The position numbers and the translations under genes were made by a program. Below are positions 1 to 14,800 of a stretch of DNA of 64,000 nt, piece by piece. Source of the DNA: Himantopus leucocephalus (taxonomy: Eukaryota > Chordata > Aves > Charadriiformes > Recurvirostridae); NCBI GenBank assembly GCA_003993805.1, contig RSEF01000001.1, positions 70,420,845 to 70,484,844 on the forward strand. The letters run 5' to 3'. The notes beneath the pieces were generated by a model. That model had not been told where the DNA came from, did not search any database, and was given only the letters and a program-made list of their open reading frames with translations. Positions within the stretch are counted from its first letter, which is position 1. Every line of letters begins with the position of its first letter.

Positions 1-3000
1 AAAATAGATTATGACATCTTTACTGTGTAAGTAACTCCATAACTGACACTGTCTCCTCTCAAAGTAAGTTACCCGTTAGTGTAAGAGTACCACAGGTGTA
101 ATTTATTGCTGGTAGAAATGGTAAAATATAGACCTTTGGATAAAAAAAAACCAAAAAATAATGAAGGTAGAGTGACAGAGAGACCACACTGGAAAGAGGG
201 GATAGAGCATTTTGTGCAGGCAAATGTTGGCTTAAGAAAGGTGTGGCGTTACAGCACTTCTGCAAATAGCAGAGACACACAAGGAGGGTGAGCCCACAGA
301 TTTCCCTTCCCTACTGTTGTCGTTGGAGATGGTACTCCTCAGGCAAAAGTTGGTCTGGAATATTTCCTTAAATCTTACAATTTGACCCTGCAAAGTCATG
401 TTCAGGTGAGGATTACTTTCCTATTCCAGCTGGATAAGACACCACAGTCATCAGACCAGCAACTCAGATTTCAGAGATTTCAGATCACCATGAAGAAGAA
501 GAACATAAACCAAACCTCATTAAAGCCTTAGAGTCTCCTCCTGAAGTGCTCATACCTCAGGAATCAAGGACTGCACCAGGATATGGCCTCATGGTTTCAA
601 AACAATAGGGTTTCCAGGTTGGAAAGCCCCTGTTTGTCCACACAGTACCTCAATAGATTGTTTCACGTATTTATTTTGCCCCAGTGGTGATGCAAGCCTT
701 TCTGTGTTTGCCAAGCCTCTAATGTCAACGATGGCTTCCATTAGCTATGGAAAGGTTGCTATCACTAATCCTACTAATAACAGCAACTTGCCAGGTCTCA
801 GTTGCTTAATGGACTTGCAAAATGCAGACAGCTAGTGATTTCCTTCATTCGCTGTCAAAGCTGAGGTCAAAAATAATCTCAAGAGACCCCAAACTTGGCC
901 TTTTCAAAATTTTATGCTTGTCAAATTTCAGTGCAGAAGATGAATTATCAATGCAAGCGCTGGGAGAGCAACAGTTTGATGTGTGCAATGCCTCAGACTG
1001 ATTCAGATACACAGACATTTGTGTGTCAGCAGAATCAGAAACAGGATGATCCGTCAGTGGTGCTCACAGTGGACGCGTCTAGCTCCTGTCCAACATGGAC
1101 CCATTACCATTAGCATACCCCTGAATTCATTCTTCACTTTCTATGTGCAAGAGCAATGAGGCGAACAGTAAAGTAATGCAATCCGTATTGCCTCCCACTC
1201 CTCTACAATTAGCTTTCCTTTTAAAAGCCTGCTACAGACTATATTCACTGTGGGAAAGAATTGCGAATTGTACAGGAAGCCTATTTTCCCTCAGGGAAGG
1301 AGTAGGCCATAATTTTATTTCTTAACATTATAAATTATGCTTTTCTTTGCTGTAAAGGTTAGAAAATACAGTGAAGATTAATAACATCACTGTTATTAAT
1401 TATGACCCACCAAAATACAAGTTTCCACAATAAGGAGGGAGTACTCTCAGTGGGAGATTATTCTGATGGTGAAGAGAAATGACCTAGGAAATAGCCGTGC
1501 CTGAGTCAACTGACAGAAAGCAATTAGACATTCTCTCTGGCACTTAGAAAACAGGCAATAATATAATTGACTCATTGTACTTTTTGAAATAAACCAGTCA
1601 GACAATGCACAGAAAACATAACCATGATACCTTGTGTCAAACTGGAGTCACAAATCCTGCGGAACAAAATGGTAGCAAAGAAATATAGCAAGACTGAGAG
1701 CAGTAAGAAGACTCTGACATCAGTAGCAGATTAGATAGCTAGGCTGGCAGACCACTTGTAAATAATGATGCAACTGTACTTAACATAGCATATGAAAATA
1801 TTTCACTTTATGAACCTGCCCTCAGGTGTTACGTATTCTTTTTACTCTGTGCATGTACATGCATGAGGGAAGAGACAAAGATAATTTATGAACAGGCTGC
1901 ACACACAGCCCATGTGATACAAGCAACGCACCTGCAGTGGAGACAGAATATAATTTCCAAAAAGAGTTAGACCCTGGATCTAAAAAGAAGCTTAGATCCT
2001 AGAGCACTGAGCACTGAGCATCATGGATGCTTCCAACAGGGAGAGGCTGTTGGGTGCTGAGGATCTTTGTACAGTTCACAGTCTGGAACCCACAAGGCAT
2101 ATTTTGAATGTGTATTCACAGAGCTAGCCAAATAGGGAATGCAAATGAAAGGGTTATGCCATCAGTTTTTGTTTGCAGGCCAGTGGCATCTGCCCTGGAA
2201 AGTCAGAAGGTGAGTACATGTTTTAATCTGGAAAAGGCAGTGGTCAAATCAGAAGCCCTTTCCTTACTACAACCACTTTCTGCTCTGCTCAACCAGAAAG
2301 GAAAAAAAAAAAAAGTAAAGGGGAAAAAAAAGCATGACTCAGTTTACAGCCGCTGCAGTATCATCTCAGTGTATCCTTTGTGGTTTGTGGCATCTAATTA
2401 TGTTTCTAGGGATTTGATGGTCATTTTTTTCATCAATAATACAATTACATTAAATTCTATAGTTTTACTGACTAATCTGTGCTTCTTGTATTTTCGATTT
2501 CCTGCAAAGTTTTCAGATCAAAATAAAAATGCATTTTTTGTCACTAGTTGAAATAAGTGACATAAAATACTATCTGGAACAGAAGAGCAGTGATTTTCAA
2601 TTAACGTTAAATAGGAAACTGTTTAATATCAATTGTTATTAAATGAGCATATTAGCATTAAATTAATGCTAAGTAGCATAGACTAACTTTTCCATTAAGC
2701 AAGCCAATATTAAGTGGATTCCATCTTTTACAGTATGCACTATTCAGTCTCAGGTTTCCTCAGCTGAAAGATGCTTCTTGATAAATGGGCATTTATCCCA
2801 TTTATGCCCCTTTAGCTACCAGCTCCATCTGATCTCCATTATAAATATTCACTGGATAAGACATTCTTGTAAATTTTGCTGTGCATTAATTCTGTGGCTC
2901 CTGCCAACTAATTGTCCTTTTCTTTGAACCTTTTGTTTGAGCTTCATCTCACGTGTACTGTTAACTATTTTTTGCTGTTCCACAGGATGAATTCATAGTG

Positions 3001-6000
3001 TTTGATGCTTCTCCAATTTAAATGAGGGCCTACTGCTGATATCAATAAAACAGTACTGCACGGGGAAGAAACAAATACAGAAAGAGGCTTGATATTGCTA
3101 AAAAGGCTTGATATTACTAAAAAGACAACCAGTCCCATAACATACTCCTCACTTATACAAGCTGGCAGCTTCTAGGATTCAGGAATCATTTTTAAAAATG
3201 AGCACTGTGTGAATCGAAAGATGGTCATATCAGGATATTTGTTCACTGGAAAACATTGCTACTGGCTGAAAGATAAATAGATTTTGAGTTGCATGGGGAC
3301 AAGGGTACATGCCATGAGTTTTACTCAAATAGAAAACCAAAGAGGACTATATGTGTTGGACCACATCTGAAACCTACATGTTTGAATAGTGTTGATGAGA
3401 GAGTACTGGACCCCTCCGTACCTCTGAGATTCTGAAGCTCCTCTGAAACCTTGTTTGTTGGGTATGTTAGGATACAGCTTGAAATTTGAATTATTCGTAA
3501 TCAAAGAAGCCTTGCATTTTTCAGTCACCAGATGGGTCTTAAGCCATAGAGAGGGCAAGACCTCTTGGATCTCTGAGTCCTATCTCCTATGCTCATAGAG
3601 ATCATGTTCTTAAACTCCTTGAACAAATTTATCAAACTAACTTAAAAGTTAGCATGAGAGTCTCTCAAAAGAGGCAGCTATATCTGGCATATTGAGCTTA
3701 GAATTGAAATATCTTCCCAAAATGGAATCATAGGCATAGATAGTGTATTAATGAAATAAAAGTATAAATATACTTATATTTTAAAAGTATTTTTAAAACT
3801 TTTATTTTTATCATCTAAAGATGGGGAGTTCAATAGCCTAAAATGTATTTTTCAGTGAGTTTGCGAAAGCTTCAGCCTGCATGTTCTCATTTAGATGAGC
3901 AGTTTTAGTCAGAATAAGAAGCAATTCTTGCAGTCTGCAAACATTTAGTCTTACTGAATTGTCTTTAGAGAGAAAACAAAACAGCATTATACAGGAATTT
4001 TGTGCAAAACAGCTTGTCCTGTGTTTGCGAAGTGGCAGCATGTTAGAAAACTGGTGCGACAGTTTGATGGGTTTCCATGGAAACTGCTAGACTTGAATGC
4101 ATGGGTGCACAAGAAAGCTTGCCAGGTGCCCGTTATTGGTTTGGAAGAAGGAAAAATTACATTTCCATGACAGCTATAGATTAGCTGAGCAAGTCTCTTT
4201 CCAAAGTGATGTACTTGCAAAAATAGATAAGCGCCGACCAGACTAAAATTTGTTTGTACTTTCTACAGCAAGCTGCGTAATTTGATCTCCCCTTGAAAAT
4301 GTCCAGATTGCAGTTTCTGCCCATTGACTGTTTCACCCAAGATACTATGGTCTTCTGCTGCAAGGTAATTTTGTGAAAAAAACTCATAACACAGCAGGTA
4401 GGATGAAGAAACCAAAATTGAAATGGGAGAGTTATTCCCTCAAAGAGAACCACACAAGTATTTTGGACACAAGTGAGATATGTAATAGAATTAACCACAA
4501 CTAGAGCTTATTTGATAATCCTTTACATTCACTACACTTGTCTGCTGGGCTACTTTTAAAAATCCAAACATAACCAGACCCTTAGCTAGCGCAAATCACC
4601 ATTGCTTTGATGAAATCAGTGTAATACTGAAAGCTTCTCAAAACTGTAGATTTAACACAGCATTCCTCAATGGGCAGATACAGATTAGGAACAAGGGACA
4701 GGCCAAATTGTACCTGGTGCTTTCTCAGTGTGAGTCTGTATCTTCATTAACGCTTTGAGTACAACTGACGTTTGAATAAGCAATGCAAATACCACAACGT
4801 CACGGTCACACCAAGTGAGAAAGGGAGTGAACAGTTCAGGAGGTAATGACAAAGAAGTTTAGACCTCTGAAAAACTGTATAGAAATACGATTAGAGTAAC
4901 TGCTCTTGACTGCGGATTGATTTGCTTTGGGATCCAATAGATAAGAAGTCTTTTCAGAGGCCACTTTAAAAATGCAAGGGGTATGGGAACAAAATCTCAC
5001 AGAAGTCAGTTCACCAGTTTCAGCTGACAAGGAATTTGGCTTTATACACTGGGGAATACGCAGGGACGAGAAAAATGGGCTGTACAGGAGACATGCATAG
5101 GAGGAATTACAGAGATCCTGAAGCACCTGGCCTAAGTCCAAAGAACACAGTGCAAGGGTAGAAACTCAGATGTTTCATTGTTTTGTCTAGGTCCGTGAGT
5201 CTCTCGTACAGTTGGAAGTGAAAACTGTGTCAGGATGTAAGGATCTTCTAATACTCAGATTTTCTGGGAAAACCAACTTCTAAACAGTCTACCTACAGTT
5301 ATTGTGCTCTGGGAAACAGCAAAAAACTGGTGAACTTTGTGTGTCCACATCCATATAGGACATAATTGCATCCCAGGAGCTTGCTTCTCTGAAGGGAGTC
5401 TACACCCAGGGCATTTACAAGAGACATCAAAGAAGAGAACACTGTAACTTACCCAAACCAAAGAAACCTTGTAAGTGTTTAGGCTTATTGCCATACAAGC
5501 CAGAACAGCCCAGTAAGTCACCAAATATGAGAGGTCCATTAAGGAGTCACTGAACAAAGGCTAAGGACTTTCATGAATGGACCTTCTGAGCTCTGTCGTT
5601 GCCCAGAAGGGTCACGCTTGCACAACTGTTAGCCCCAACAGTGAGCTATGATTTTGGATCACTATAACTATTAATTAAAGCCTCACCTGTAATAAGTCCA
5701 ACAATTTAGGAACAATTTTTTTGAGGACCTTTAAGCATATATTTAAAAATGGCTTTGTACCCCACCTCCTCAACTTCAGTGAAGACTATTCACTTAGATT
5801 ATTCATTCTACTCAAATTCAGAAATCTGAAGGACTACCTGTGGTCTGGATGCCTGAACTCCTAACATAGTCACTGGAGACCTAGGGCTCATTCATTTGTC
5901 CGCATAGAGGCCCATAGTGCTGTTTCAGTTACCCTGTGGTACCTTTCCCAACTTTCATTTATGCGCAGAAGAGCACAAGATTCCCTTGTGTCCTGTGTCA

Positions 6001-8764
6001 TATTTGCCAATGCAGAGATGATACTTCAGGTACCTTAAAGGAATATCTGTTGGTTAGATATTTACAAAAAGACAGATAAATAAAACACTGATGCTCCTCT
6101 GATTTGAATGGGTACTTACGTACTCAACTCCCATGGAGATACCTCTTTCAGATTCTTAATGCAGGTGTCTACAATCCGGAGCTGAATATCATCCTCACTT
6201 CCAGCCTCTTTTTCTAAACCATGGATATTTGCTTATGGGTCTTTATGCTTAGCCACACACTAAACGGTACCTTTACCATCAAGCGTTCATGTCAATAATA
6301 AGTGATTGTTTAAAAGAAGCTGTATTTCACATAGCAGTCTCCTCATTATATATGCAGATGGATTTATATTAATTCAGTAATACCCTTTTAAAAAGACCAG
6401 CAGCTCCACAGAGATTAACAGCACTACTCAATGGAAGCCTAGGCCCAAGCACTTTTTTAAAATACTTACTTGCTGTTTCACAAAGGATTCCTTTTCAAAA
6501 CATATGTTGTGCCTCTCTTAAAGAAGTTTGTTACTGCATCTACTTTAAGACTTGATCTAAACCTTTCTGAAGGGTCCAGCCATGAGTCCTTCTGAGGGGT
6601 AGCTACTGAGACACCCAAGTGTTGCAGATGTTATTTCTTTTCATTCTACTTCTGTCACGAATGGGCCACTTGTGTTATACCAGTAGGGGAGGCAGGAATA
6701 AGAGTTATCACTGCACAGAGGGCAGCTGGCAGAGGTACAAAACAGTCTCTGATCCCCATACCTTCCTTGTCCAGTGGGCTGAAAACAGGACAATGTAACA
6801 GCTTTGGAAAAGGCACAAATGAGTGTTTTGTGCACACATCCATTATAGCATATGGTACTTTTCCATTCTTTCCTTTGACTAAATCATAGCTTCAGGATAA
6901 AATGATGAGACAAAAAGAACCCTGTACAAATGTATTTAGTATAATGGCCGAACGAGCTGACTCTGGAGAATCTTGCATGTTCAAGCAATTTTTTCTTTCT
7001 GGTTTTTCTTGACACTAATTCTGTCTCTGGCTTCCTATAATACATAATTGATATGGAAATTAAAGCATGAGTGAAGATCAAATGAGAAGTCACAGTACTT
7101 GAACTTTATTATTCTTCCTTTCCTGGACAAAGTAATTCATATTACAGTAACACAAACTCAGTTACACTAAGCAAATATCAATGTCTGACACCAAAGACAC
7201 AATACTGGACAAAAAGATGCTAGCTGAAGGATTTACATGAGATTTTTGGGTTAATAAAACATATAACTTTACATATTTCTGAAGCCAAAGTTCAAATCAG
7301 GAAGCCTTTGAACCTCAAAGTACTATATTTTTGAGAGGAGACAAAAGACAAGAGCTGCCAGCAGGACTCCGTGACTTCCCTTCATGTTACATGCATGTAA
7401 TGTTTATTATAGTTCTTATCTCTCTACTGATAAGAAGCCTTTATCAAATGGGAAATTCACTAACTTACCTGTTCTTAGCTGCAAATGACATCTTGCAACA
7501 TTTTCAAGCCTATCAGAAAGCACTGGTCACATAATGGGACTTGAATCAAGCAAAGGGTTGTTCTACACAAGATATAACCACTTCCTTCATGGAATAAGAA
7601 TACCAGAAAAGTACACACATGCAAAAAAAAAAAACCAAAACCTATGAAAACAAGAAGAGAAACACAACACAATTCTGAAAAAGTACATTGAACTTCCCAG
7701 TGGGCGTGCAAGTTTTAAGACGTTTAAACTCACATAGCCATACTCTCTTACAGGTATATGTATCGCCCAAATGCTACAATAAAATGAGAATGTCTCAACA
7801 TATAATGCCCTCCCCCTGAACTTTGCACATGGTTACTCAAAAAAGAGACTTAGCAAATGTTTCCACAGGCCTGAAACACACTTCAAATTCAGGCTTTATA
7901 ATTTTCACTCATACTGACGAGATACTGTGAAAAAATATCTTTGGCTGTGTGACAGCAAATTAATCAGTTCTGTAAATAATGAGTTGACCAGAGTGATAAC
8001 ATTCTTGTCTTTAGTGCAACAAGGCAAGAATCTGATGAAGCATTAAAGAATGTCATGGACTTCTTGCAAGTTCTACTATACTTTTAAAAATGCCCCTCAG
8101 CTGTTTTGGGTGGATTTTGCAAGGGACAGCAAACACTCTTTCTGAATAGTTACTGCTTCTGCAGATGTTGAGGGGGTTTCCTTCTGGGAAGGACTGCACC
8201 CATGAGGACATGGAAGCAGCTTGTGTTTTTATGGAAGTTTCACTTGGAAGACAGATATGATATTTTGTGAACCGGTAACCTGATTATGGGACACAGATGT
8301 GCACAATGTAAAATGTACATTCAGTTTGTCTGACTTAATTCTTCACAGTTAACCACAGCTGAGGTACCTCAGGAACAGAACAACCACCAGGAGCCAGCTA
8401 AGGACTTGCGAATGCTTTGATTCATCAAAGAATTATGCACATACCTTTGGACTTTAACCAAATGACAGATAGATGCAAAGGCTTAAAACAAAGCCCATAC
8501 TTAAACGTTGGCATGTACTACAAGTCTTCCAGAACTGGGGCACAAGCCAGTAAGAAAAGTTGTCCTATGTTAAACTCATCTGGGAGTCATGTACTCTGTT
8601 GCAGCTTTATAACACACGAAGCACAATTTGGAGAATAGTTTCCCCATTGTACATGAAGATACAGTTCACTTCTCAGTAACACTTCATAACTGTAGGCTGT
8701 TCAATTAAAGTTTGACTGCACCAGGATTCTTTTGGATTGGCTAACTGCATCCCTCAAATTCATA
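1..8764. other. Gene-free 3' flank of PTN, unique sequence
   Basis: AT-rich, unique-looking sequence. Open frames are all short (the longest is 147 codons, at 2108-2551) and none resembles a known protein. Small structures are a 19-bp tandem duplication (3085-3122) and an 8-bp doublet GAGCACTG near 2002-2019. I found no RNA gene or recognisable transposon. Confidence 0.6.
3085..3122. repeat. 19-bp tandem duplication, two copies
   Basis: The unit AGGCTTGATATTGCTAAAA is followed directly by a second copy with one mismatch (G to A). It is a simple local duplication. Confidence 0.85.
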
Positions 8765-9690
8765 CAATCATTGGAGTGCTGGCTGGAAGTGGTCTCTGGA
8801 TGCCTCTGGTCTCACCTCCCATAAGAAGCAGGGTTTTTTTCAACACTAGATCAGATCAGCTGCTGCTTTGCCTAGCTGAGTCCTGAGGACTTCCAAGGAC
8901 AGAGAGTCCCTCACCTCTCTGGGTAACCCTTTCCGGTGCCGCACCACCCTCCCAGTGAACAAGTTTTTCCTAATGTCTAACCTGAACCTCTAAAGCTGCA
9001 ACATGTGGCTGTTGCTCCTTGCTATACCATCTGCCACTGTTGAGAAGAGTTTGCCTCAGGCATCTCTGCAGCTCCTGACCAAGTAGCTGTACGCTGCTGT
9101 TAATTTGACCAATAGTCTCTACACCATGCTAGGCTAGCCCAGCTCCCCAACCTCTCCTTGTAGGTCTGTACTCCAGGCCCCTGATCATCCTATTAGTCTT
9201 CTACTGGACCCTCTCTAGTCTCTCCCCTTCCCTCTTGGCCTGCAGAGTCCTCAAACTTGAAACTGAAGTGCACCTTCACCAACGTCAAATTATCACCTCC
9301 CCTTGGACCGCTGACCGCACTGCCCCTGATATCTCCCGCTATGCAGTGTGTGTTCCTTGCAATGGGAGTGCACTGCTAACTCGCAGCTTGGCATCTGCTA
9401 TAACTCCCAGGCCCTTCGCAGATAGTCTGTTCGCAGCCTGCGCTGATGCCTGATGTTATTCTTCCCCAGGTGCAGAGCTTTGCACTCCTCTTCCCACACT
9501 TCATGAAGTTCCTGTTGGCCCAGTACTGAAGTTTCTTTGGATTGTAACTCTGCTGTTCAGCATGTTAAGCATCCCGCCCCCCCCCAATTTAGCATCATCT
9601 GCAAATTTGCTAAGGGTATATTCTGTCCCCAAAGTTGGTAATTAATGTTAATACAAGCTACAGGAATTAGTACTGATTAGATGTTATTCT
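8765..9690 (-). mobile_element. Old, diverged CR1 LINE fragment
   Basis: On the minus strand this reads as the 3' half of a CR1 retrotransposon. On the plus strand the reverse-complement hallmarks appear in order: a degenerate CTGGAAGTGGTCTCTGGATG segment, an AAGTTTTTCCTAATGTCTAA block (about 8960), a CCCAGCTCCCCAACCTCTCC block (about 9140), a TGCAGAGCTTTGCACTCCTC block (about 9470) and an AGCATCATCTGCAAATTTGC block (about 9590). That last block is the reverse complement of the region just after the reverse-transcriptase FADD motif. No coding frame survives. CR1 is the dominant bird LINE, and this copy is clearly older than those at 44 and 61 kb. Its ends are approximate. Confidence 0.85.
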
Positions 9691-11581
9691 GTGGTGCTCC
9701 CAAAGCTCATGTGAGAAAAATGAAACATCCCAGTCAGGATTTCTAGTTGTCAAGAAACAACCAAGTATGGAATGCCAGAGTCCGCAAAGCAGAAACAGCT
9801 GCCGAATAGTTCTTGCTTGTTGCAGCACAGTGTACTCAGGATGAGTGCAAACTGAAGACAGAAAAAGACATGCTCAAAACGAATGACAGCAGAACAGATA
9901 AACTGGCTAATAAAATGTAGATGAGAACTGACAGGGTGGACATTATTTGCCACTTTTATGTTGTCTATAGCACTTCTATTTTAGCTGAGTTCTTCACTGT
10001 GAATTTATCCTCCCCGATGAACAACATACCTTTGAGGTACCTCAGAAGTACAAACTGAAAACAAAACTTTGCAGTCTCTGCTGTTTTAGCAATAGGTTCA
10101 CGCATATATGTAAGGAATCAGTTTTTCCCTACCAGGAGAATATTTCCCCAGGTGAGTGAGAGCTGATAATATCATATGGGAGAAAGTGTAGTTTTTTAGG
10201 AGCCAGGCTCAATCTGCACACAGAAGAAAAAGAAAGCAAACCACCTCTTGTGCTGCGCACTGACCAGTGTTTTCTTGAAGCAGCTTTCCTGATCCACTCA
10301 GGAAAGGATTTCTTCGCCAGAGAAGGTATCAAGCAGGCTATTTTCACTTAGCACAAGGCATTGCATGTCATTAGGTTAGAAGACATCTCCATTTCACTTG
10401 ACCCTACCTTTCACATATCATCTTTCCCCAGGACAAGAAAACTCAGCGTTCAGTATCACATCACGTCTTTGTTGCAGTTTGGTCATGGCAAGGGAAAGGA
10501 ACATTTGAGACCAATGGGAGGGCAGTTTCTTTTGATGGAATTGAGAACTTAGGGGTCTCCAAAAACTCATGAATTTTTTCTCCTGAAAGAGGGAAGAAAA
10601 ACCTATGAAACAGGTTCCTCGAGCCTGAATGAGAACTAGGTGAGTGACCAGTTTTTTCAGAGAACATGTTGATCCTGACTCCATTTTGGACACAGCAAGC
10701 CTATTCTGTGCCAGAGCAACTCCATCAGAAAATACACTTACACGGTTTTACCACCAAGAGGCTCCCATGCATCCCTTAACAGCTCCTACGGCTTGAAAAT
10801 CAGTTTGCTTCGTGCTACATGTTAGCCTGTATCTCTGAAGGACTGCTGAGGAAGGGCTGAGGACGGACTGCCAGTTCCTCTGGTGACACAACACCGCATC
10901 TTTTCCCACATTTTACTGTTTGCATGGGGCCATCAACATCCACACTGCATTTGCATGTTCAAAGAAGTAGCATAGTCAGCCCTCCTTCCACTAATAAACA
11001 GTTAATCCACAAAAGTAGAAGAGCTACAGCCATTTTTCTTGAGACTGTTTCTCTATTCAAATGATCTGATGCATGCAAAAAAACAGTTCAGTCTCTGCTC
11101 TCAATCAAGCTGATTTAGACTCACACATACTAGTGTTATAAATCACCTGGCAATGATTTGCAGAGAAAAGCACTTTTTTTCCTTAGAACTGTTTTTAGTT
11201 GATTACTGGAGACAAACCTGAGACACATTTTGTGAAGCATCTCCACTCAGACTATGCTAAAAGGCCCAGTGAGCACCTAAAGAGACAAGAAGCATGAAGT
11301 GATCAAGACTGCTTTTCATTTGAAGCTTAATGTAGACAGAGGCATGACGGTAACTTAGCATTTTATGGTAAAATTTGGCCTTCAATACAAAGCATTGACT
11401 AGCCTAGAGCCTTACACATCCTTCATCAGAAACAGAACTGCAAAAGCAGTTTACCACAAAGAGCATCCCCAGCAAGAAGTAGCTCTCCTCAAGATGATGT
11501 TTTGCCCTGAAATGCTGAGTCAAGGAGAATCTGAGAAACTCTCCTTTGGCCCCAGGAATACATTGCCACTTACTTTCCCCA
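9691..11581. other. Gene-free stretch between two CR1 copies
   Basis: Unique-looking sequence. Open frames of up to 91 codons around 10361-10693 overlap on both strands and resemble nothing known. No RNA gene, promoter or repeat was recognised. Confidence 0.5.
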
Positions 11582-11887
11582 CATAGAATCATAGAATTGT
11601 TGAGGTTGGAAGGGACCTTTAAGATCATCAAGTCCAACCATTAACCTAACCTGACAAAAACCACTCCTAAACCATATCCCCACGTACCAGGTCTACCCCT
11701 TTTTTAAACACCTCCAGGGGTGGTGAATTCACCACCTCCCTGGGCAGCCTATTCCAATGTTTGTTGAACCTTTCAGTGAAAAAATTTTTCCTAATATCCA
11801 ATCTAAACCTTGCCTGGCATAACTTGAACCAATTTCCTCTTGTCCTATCACTTGTCATTAGGGAGAAGAGGTCAGCCCCCACCACAT
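11582..11887 (-). mobile_element. CR1 LINE, 5'-truncated 3' end
   Basis: Read on the minus strand, this ends in two ATTCTATG units (11597-11582), the hallmark of CR1 3' ends. Upstream of them, positions 11885-11667 encode the C-terminal part of the CR1 ORF2 protein: [12 protein letters not shown], then [24 protein letters not shown] and LEVFKKGVD. The frame is open over 73 codons, so this copy is moderately young. It is heavily 5'-truncated, as is normal for CR1, and inserted in the PTN 3' flank in the same orientation as PTN. Confidence 0.95.
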
Positions 11888-14800
11888 ATGGTATCTTCCC
11901 TCATTTTCCTTCATCTCCTCCCCGAGACTGGTGCTAAACTGTTCAATCCTTCCTCGCAGTGAAGAACATTTACTCAGACGGGATTCACACGTGCAAGGGA
12001 GAACTCACTACCAAAAGCAGCTGTTGCAAAGGGTTGGCTTACATTGGTTTTGGATCTAGGCTCAGCTGGAAGAGCTGGGCCCTTTGTGGACCCTGACTGA
12101 AGTGCATGGGGAAGTCACCTACCTCCTCTAGGTCTGTCCCTCGCTAGCCACTGTCATAGCAGGCTTCTTTCATTTGATTTGCCTTTAATCATCAATTTGT
12201 ACAAATTATTCCTGAGCTAAGTCTCTGCAATACATTAATTCACAGGTCCATTTCCTTGCAGGTGTGTGCTCAGCAGAGGCCAGTCTATAAAAGCTGCCAT
12301 CAGCTATTGTCAAATCAAAAATGAGAAATGTTATTAGTGAAAATTGTGATTCTTTTTTCCACTGGCTATGAATCAGTGCTCTACTGCTTGTTTATTGAGT
12401 TACAGAATATTGGCAAAATGATGCCATTACGCCCAAGGAACGTTCTTTTAAATTTTTTACAATGACACTGCGCCCACTGTAATTGTGTAACTGCACTTCC
12501 TCTGGATTGAGACAACCTGCACTGTGGGATGTCTCACAATTTAAGAAATAAAGTGACAAGAGTGTCTCAATCGAAGACAATGGCCAGGCAGAAGGGAGCA
12601 AGAAGACATAAAATGCCTACAGCTATTTGCTTTAGTGCCCTTCCTTGGCGTCCCCATCCTCATGGTACTGTATGCCTGGCCCCAAATGCCTCCTCCTCCC
12701 TCCAGTTGCTCCTGGCAGGCTCCTTTTAGCCACTGCTCCCACCTAACACAGGCCCCTTCCCCGAAGAGCAGCAACCCTGGTTATCAGGCTAAGCTCCCCC
12801 TGCCTCCACTCAGTGCTCCCCAGGTGGGTATCAGAAGCAGGGAGACGCTTTGCTGCAGCTCAGCATGAGGCAGTGCTTAGGACAATCTTCCCTGAACATA
12901 GGCTTGCATTTCTCCAGACCTATGAGGTTAGCACAGGAGGTTACGATTACGATCTTGAATAAAGATTAAGTGGGACTGGAGGAAATGCAGGGCTAGCACT
13001 GAACAATATACTATAGACATATTCAATCCCTTGAAAGTCAAACCAGTGTCTAGACTAGAAGAGAGACTGACTTTCTCTCACGTAATTGCAACTGTCTACA
13101 ACATGGACATATGGAGATGAGTTAGGTATGTGGGACTCACTCTGCAGCCAACAGAGAAGCCATGGGCATTTAGGGAGTACCAGCCCTCTGAACATTTTTA
13201 GTGCCTCCTTTTGGATGAGGTACAGTGTACTCAAAGCCTCTCACTGCTCCTCACAGTCTGCAAAGGTAGTGCAGGGTGGTGCTGCTGCAGATCCCTGTAA
13301 GCCAAGTTGTTCTTTCAGCTCAGAGCTCTGTTATTCAAAGGTGAATGGTTCAAATGGAAAGAGAGGAAAGACTTTCTGAAGGGCCTGAAAGTGTGACCTT
13401 TCTGGCATATTCAGCGTGCAGGACCTAGATGGCTTGCTAGGAGAAATGTACCTTGTTCTTGGAAGCTGATGGAAGAAGTGTTTCTTCCACAAGTCCTGCC
13501 CTGCCACCAGCAGCTGACTGAGCAGCTGCACCAGAGCAGAAACTCTGAACTCCTGGCAAATGAAAACCAGAGCTCAGGACCTAGGGACAACCATACTGAA
13601 CGTAAAAGAAAGGGAAGGTGGTGTCCATCTGGGAAGCCAAACCTGGAGGAGAAGAAACTGTAGCTGATGAACAGTTGTAACCAATGCCCCTGATGGCTGC
13701 TTATCCAGTGACATAAAGGTTGGGTACAAGTTTGTCAGAAAACTGCAAAGGATCTCTGGACCAAGATGGTTCCTGAGTGAATTCCTGCCTCTTGAAATAC
13801 AGTGAGTCTGGTTTAACTTAGGAGAAAGAGGAGCTCCTATAGCAGCTTCTGGTTAAGAAATAGGGCTTGACAACTACTGAAAAGAAACCTGGCTCCTATC
13901 TGCCATCTGGAAAGGTAACAACTGACAAAAAAGACAAGGAGAGAGATATTTTTCCAGCTATAAACTCAATTGCTGTTCCAGATGGTGGCAGAAGAAAGTC
14001 ACAATACAATCACAGAGTATTTGCATCCCTGGGTATTCTGATGATTAAATGCTACGTACAACTTGCTTCCTTCTGCAAAACCAAAAGGTGTCACAATTAA
14101 AGCTGAAACTTTGCGGTTACCAAAGTGGATTGCTTTTTGCAGATCTTGCTTTTCATCAGGTCTCTGCTCCCCACCCTGCTCCTGTAACCCATAAAATATT
14201 ATCTTTCTTCCTAAATATGCCAAGTTATAATTGCACCTGGGAGGGAACTAGAGATCTGCACAAGGCAGTAACACATCAGGAATGCCTCTCCAAATCTCTC
14301 TACTAAGAATTGCCTAAATGATATGAAAAGGTAAAGTAAGAAGAAGGCACTGTCCTCGTCTGGTAAAAAGGCCCAGATCTGCTGCTGAATGTTGACCTAC
14401 CAAACTTTCCAGCTGCCTGGGGTTTGCGTATTGCATGGCAGAAGACAGAAGCTCCCTTCACTTCACTAGCTTTGCAGTGTGAGTTTGTAGACTCAAAACA
14501 GTATTTTTGTCTTAGGAATATAGCAGTTTCTTCCACCGCCTGTTTACCAGGCCGATCCAGGCAGACGATGCAGAGGAGCAGGCCAACTGGAGCCGTGGTA
14601 TTAATAGCTGTGAAGAAAAGAACATTATCATGTCTAATACAGTTATGGACAGATGGCCTGCTTGTAGCACAGTAATCTTTCAATCCAGTTTCAGTCTGTA
14701 AAATAAGTCCTCTGCCTTAAAATAAAACATACCAAACAATGACTCAGGACCCTCCGCTTCCTTTCCAGGGGCAAGTCTCATTACAGAAATAAGTAAGTTT

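Noticed and set aside
2108..2551. 147-codon open frame
   Set aside because: It includes a low-complexity lysine run from a poly-A stretch, has no recognisable domain, and no splice sites or promoter are evident.
12079..12140. Second MIR-like segment (GGGGAAGTCACCTACCTCCTC)
   Set aside because: Only the short AGTCAC...CCTC core is similar and its flanks do not fit.
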